Source: Gammaproteobacteria bacterium (GTDB taxonomy: Bacteria; Pseudomonadota; Gammaproteobacteria; Pseudomonadales; UBA7434). From it: a stretch of 15,212 nucleotides of DNA. Location of the stretch: the NCBI GenBank assembly GCA_024280785.1, contig JAJRPK010000194.1, positions 1 through 15,212 on the forward strand. The letters are read 5' to 3'. The stretch's first letter is position 1, and each line of letters opens with the position of its first letter. Position numbers and translations under genes: made by a program. The notes below the pieces were generated by a model. It had not been told where the DNA came from. It saw only the letters and a list, made by a program, of their open reading frames with translations, and did not search any database. This document shows positions 13,556 through 15,212 of this stretch, one piece after another.

Positions 13556-14140
13556 ATGAATAATCAAATATTTTTTCACAAAAAGAACACCCTGTTAACA
13601 GGATTTACTTTGTTAGAAAGCCTTGTGATGTTATCTATCACGGCCATTTTAACAAGTTTAGCGCTGCCCAATTTTGGCCATATGATACGAAATCACCAAT
13701 CGGACTCTGATCTATTCTTGTTAAGAAAAGTGATTTACACGGCACGTTCACTTGCCATAACCAGTAAAAAAATAGTGTCTTTGTGTCCATACCAAGACAA
13801 AAAATGTGGTGACCAATGGGAAGATGGAATAATGATTTTTACCGATAAGAATAACAACGGAGAAATTGACGACAAAGATAGGTTGCTAGAAAAAATTGAC
13901 CTCTCGCTAAAAAATAGTACGCTCACATGGCGAGGGTCAGGAGGAAGAAACTATTTGCGTTTTTCATCAAACGGCATTGCCAGACAGTTTGGAAGATTTC
14001 ATCTATGTGATAAAAAGGGTGATATGTCGCTGGCGAGAACACTGGTGATTAATCGCCAAGGCCGCGTTCGACAATACCGAGATCTCGACCGTGACGGCAT
14101 TGTTGAAGACCACACAGGTATGCTACCTGACTGTGAATAA
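13556..14140 (+). CDS. fimT: GspH/FimT-family pseudopilin
   Basis: This 194-residue type IV pilin-like protein is of the GspH/FimT kind. The prepilin peptidase site is clear: a short basic leader ends LLTG16, then mature F17-TLLES with the conserved Glu at mature position 5 and a hydrophobic helix (LVMLSITAILTSLALP). The GspH domain follows (ARSLAITSKKIVSLCP ... WEDGIMIFTDKNNNGEIDDKDRLL) with the usual C-terminal GRVRQYRDLDRDGIVED. Two Asp/Asn-rich loops look calcium-binding-like. The protein should be an inner membrane minor pseudopilin that helps start pilus assembly. In P. aeruginosa fimT also lies next to pilSR, which supports the name. ATG 13556 has AAGGAG ten bases upstream, and a possible 17-codon leader frame overlaps its start. 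I see no close sigma54 site upstream. Confidence 0.88.
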   Translation: MNNQIFFHKKNTLLTGFTLLESLVMLSITAILTSLALPNFGHMIRNHQSDSDLFLLRKVIYTARSLAITSKKIVSLCPYQDKKCGDQWEDGIMIFTDKNNNGEIDDKDRLLEKIDLSLKNSTLTWRGSGGRNYLRFSSNGIARQFGRFHLCDKKGDMSLARTLVINRQGRVRQYRDLDRDGIVEDHTGMLPDCE

Positions 14141-14146
14141 TCGTTT

Positions 14147-14163
14147 AGCTGGCTAAGCCAGCT
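14147..14163. terminator. hairpin between convergent fimT and pilE
   Basis: AGCTGGC-TAA-GCCAGCT is a perfect 7-bp stem with a three-base loop, six bases after the fimT stop and 44 bases from the pilE stop. It lies in the 67-base gap between convergent genes, where a bidirectional terminator is expected. There is no strong T tract on either side, so termination strength is doubtful. Confidence 0.5.
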
Positions 14164-14207
14164 CAATTAGCTAGGCCAATCGGTTACATCACTTACTACC
14201 GAGGCTC

Positions 14208-14636
14208 TTACCAACAAGCGCTTACAGAGCCGCCCGACGCCGTTTTTATCCCCGCGTCAGTAACACTAAGCGTGCCGCAGCTATCTGACGATTGTGCGCC
14301 CGCTGGAGTTGCTGTTATCGTGAAAGTGGTAGCGGTTAAGTTACTCAGTCCATACCCATAATAAGTCGTTCCCGACGTGATGGCCGCGACATCTATAGTC
14401 CCTCCCGCCGCAACGGTTGCTCCCACGTAGGTATAGTTTTGAGTATGGTAGCGTTCCAATAGCTGCTTACCCTGCATCATGACAGCTTTTGCATCTGCTC
14501 GGCGCCCGTCACGAACCTGAGCTTGATAACTGGGCATGGCTACGGCCGCAATAATGCCGAGGATAGCGACAACAATCATTAATTCGATAAGAGAAAAACC
14601 TGTCATTTGAACTTTCATATATCTCACACGGTTCAT
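14208..14636 (-). CDS. pilE: type IV minor pilin PilE
   Basis: This type IV pilin-like protein (about 142 residues) has a class III signal: MTG then mature FSLIELMIVVAILGIIAAVAMPSY, with Glu at mature position 5. A PilE-type segment follows (DGRRADAKAVMMQGKQLLERYHTQNYTYV), and a C-terminal pair of cysteines (DSCGTL...VSACW) should close the disulfide loop. Together with the upstream pilY1 and the small gene between them, it matches the end of the Pseudomonas operon fimU-pilVWX-pilY1-pilY2-pilE. Minor pilins of this kind prime pilus assembly. I prefer the ATG at 14636, which has GGAAG about ten bases upstream and lies four bases after the previous stop; an ATG at 14651 is in frame and would overlap the previous gene, and another lies at 14618. 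Confidence 0.9.
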   Translation of the reverse strand: MNRVRYMKVQMTGFSLIELMIVVAILGIIAAVAMPSYQAQVRDGRRADAKAVMMQGKQLLERYHTQNYTYVGATVAAGGTIDVAAITSGTTYYGYGLSNLTATTFTITATPAGAQSSDSCGTLSVTDAGIKTASGGSVSACW

Positions 14637-14640
14637 AATT

Positions 14641-14979
14641 TTATCTTCCATTTACTCTCATCGAATAAATAACATTATCTCCACCGGTAACAATGGTGGC
14701 GTGATCACTTACACGGACATTAGCCAATGCACCTTTACTGCCGTCTCTAAGTACAATATCTGCACTGGTAGCCACATAATATTTCACCCGACCATCGCGC
14801 TTGGACTCTAAAGTAAACGTTGAGCCCGCAATATCGACGGCAATGATCGTGCCGACTAATTCATCATAAGATTTGTCAGCGGCCTGTAATAACGCCGGAA
14901 ACTGAAATAGCGCCGCTATAACCAGCCCCATTATCAACCGATGGGGCTTAGATGTTCTCAATATCATATTCATATTCAT
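14641..14979 (-). CDS. small exported protein in the pilY2 position
   Basis: This is a protein of about 112 residues with a Sec signal peptide (LIMGLVIAALFQFPALLQAADK, cut expected after LQA), so it is periplasmic. The mature part is a small beta-rich domain (DELVGTIIAVDIAGSTFTLESKRDGRVKYYVATSADIVLRDG ... ATIVTGGDNVIYSMRVNG), OB-fold- or DUF5666-like in pattern. Size and position between pilY1 and pilE match PilY2 of Pseudomonas, but I cannot confirm homology by sequence. The start lies in four CATATT repeats (14965-14988), which offer ATG codons at 14985, 14979, 14973 and 14967. The Shine-Dalgarno AGG (14991-14989) is three bases from the first and nine from the second, so I chose 14979. It starts 24 bases after pilY1 and ends four bases before pilE, in an operon. 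Confidence 0.82.
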   Translation of the reverse strand: MNMNMILRTSKPHRLIMGLVIAALFQFPALLQAADKSYDELVGTIIAVDIAGSTFTLESKRDGRVKYYVATSADIVLRDGSKGALANVRVSDHATIVTGGDNVIYSMRVNGR

Positions 14980-14988
14980 ATTCATATT
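14965..14988 (-). repeat. hexanucleotide tandem repeat (CATATT)4 at a start codon
   Basis: Four perfect copies of CATATT lie across the start of the pilY2-like gene; on the coding strand each unit gives an ATG, so the protein opens Met-Asn-Met-Asn-Met-Asn-Met. Gain or loss of a unit keeps the frame but alters the number of ATGs. Units lost from or added between the Shine-Dalgarno and the used ATG would change their spacing. Confidence 0.9.
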
Positions 14989-15003
14989 CCTATCGTCAGC
15001 TGC

Positions 15004-15212
15004 TTACTTTAACTGTCGCCATCTCACGCGACCACGTTTATCCAGATTACCTATGCTTACTGCATCCGAACGTGAAAGCAGCACCGACTTCCCGCCGGTC
15101 CCACCCATCAGAGTGTAGCCAGGGCCAAAACTGACTTCGCGCTCAGAGCTAACTTTGCCGCCAGCCGTTAGATCCAAGGTATCAATTAGTCCATCGCCAT
15201 TAATATCCAAAA
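15004..15212 (-). CDS. pilY1: C-terminal end of PilY1 (partial)
   Basis: Only the last 68 or so residues lie in the window; the frame is open to the right edge, so the real start is outside. It contains D-x-N-x-D-G-x-I-D-x-x-D (DINGDGLIDTLDL), a calcium-binding-like loop, then SEREVSFGPGYTLMGGTGGKSVLL and ends GRVRWRQLK. The C-terminal RWRQL-type ending and the position before a small exported protein and pilE fit PilY1, the large surface/tip-associated pilus biogenesis factor encoded in the minor pilin operon. The identification rests on context and this short tail, so it is likely but not certain. The next gene begins 24 bases further on. Confidence 0.8.
   Translation of the reverse strand, partial: LDINGDGLIDTLDLTAGGKVSSEREVSFGPGYTLMGGTGGKSVLLSRSDAVSIGNLDKRGRVRWRQLK

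Noticed and set aside
1..15212. CRISPR array, tRNA or rRNA genes
   Set aside because: No regularly spaced repeats and no tRNA- or rRNA-like stretches were seen on either strand.

Overview
The window looks like part of a gammaproteobacterial chromosome, probably from a marine or aquatic lineage. The core half (about 8.2-15.2 kb) carries nadE, pilS, pilR, fimT and the end of a pilY1-(pilY2-like)-pilE minor pilin operon, a gene set and order known from Pseudomonas and related gammaproteobacteria. The left half (1-8.0 kb) is accessory DNA: an integron attC-like site, two complete-looking insertion sequences, a type II restriction-modification pair, a broken Mrr-type restriction gene, lineage-specific genes and several repeats. 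I cannot name a species.

Left to right: an attC-like recombination site lies at about 16-97, with the stop codon of a possible upstream cassette gene inside it. Twenty bases later an IS3-family element (117-1348) carries orfA and orfB, linked by a textbook -1 frameshift signal. Its right end abuts a SinI-like restriction endonuclease gene. That gene is convergent with, and overlaps the stop codon of, a cytosine-5 DNA methyltransferase with an N-terminal helix-turn-helix and its own clear sigma70-type promoter. The region 3565-3896 holds this promoter and GGGGTCA-type repeats. An IS110-family element of the IS1111 type (about 3897-5322) follows. It has subterminal inverted repeats, a structured 317-base non-coding region downstream of the transposase that probably encodes its guide (seek/bridge) RNA, and a leader hairpin that would hide the transposase ribosome binding site. 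After it come the remains of an Mrr-family restriction gene with an internal deletion, a small unknown gene with a terminator, an unknown lipoprotein gene, and a 252-base nested-palindrome repeat element.

The core part begins with an HSL-family alpha/beta hydrolase and ammonia-dependent NAD synthetase (nadE), both on the + strand. The pilS-pilR two-component system follows, nearly abutting; in its known role it activates pilin transcription through sigma54. Next is the pseudopilin gene fimT. On the opposite strand, converging on fimT, are the 3' end of pilY1, a small exported protein in the pilY2 position, and the minor pilin gene pilE. Together these regulate and build type IV pili.

The observations most worth following up are the candidate guide RNA and RBS-hiding leader of the IS1111-type element, the attC site beside the restriction-modification pair, the 252-base palindromic element, and the hexanucleotide repeat at the start of the PilY2-like gene.
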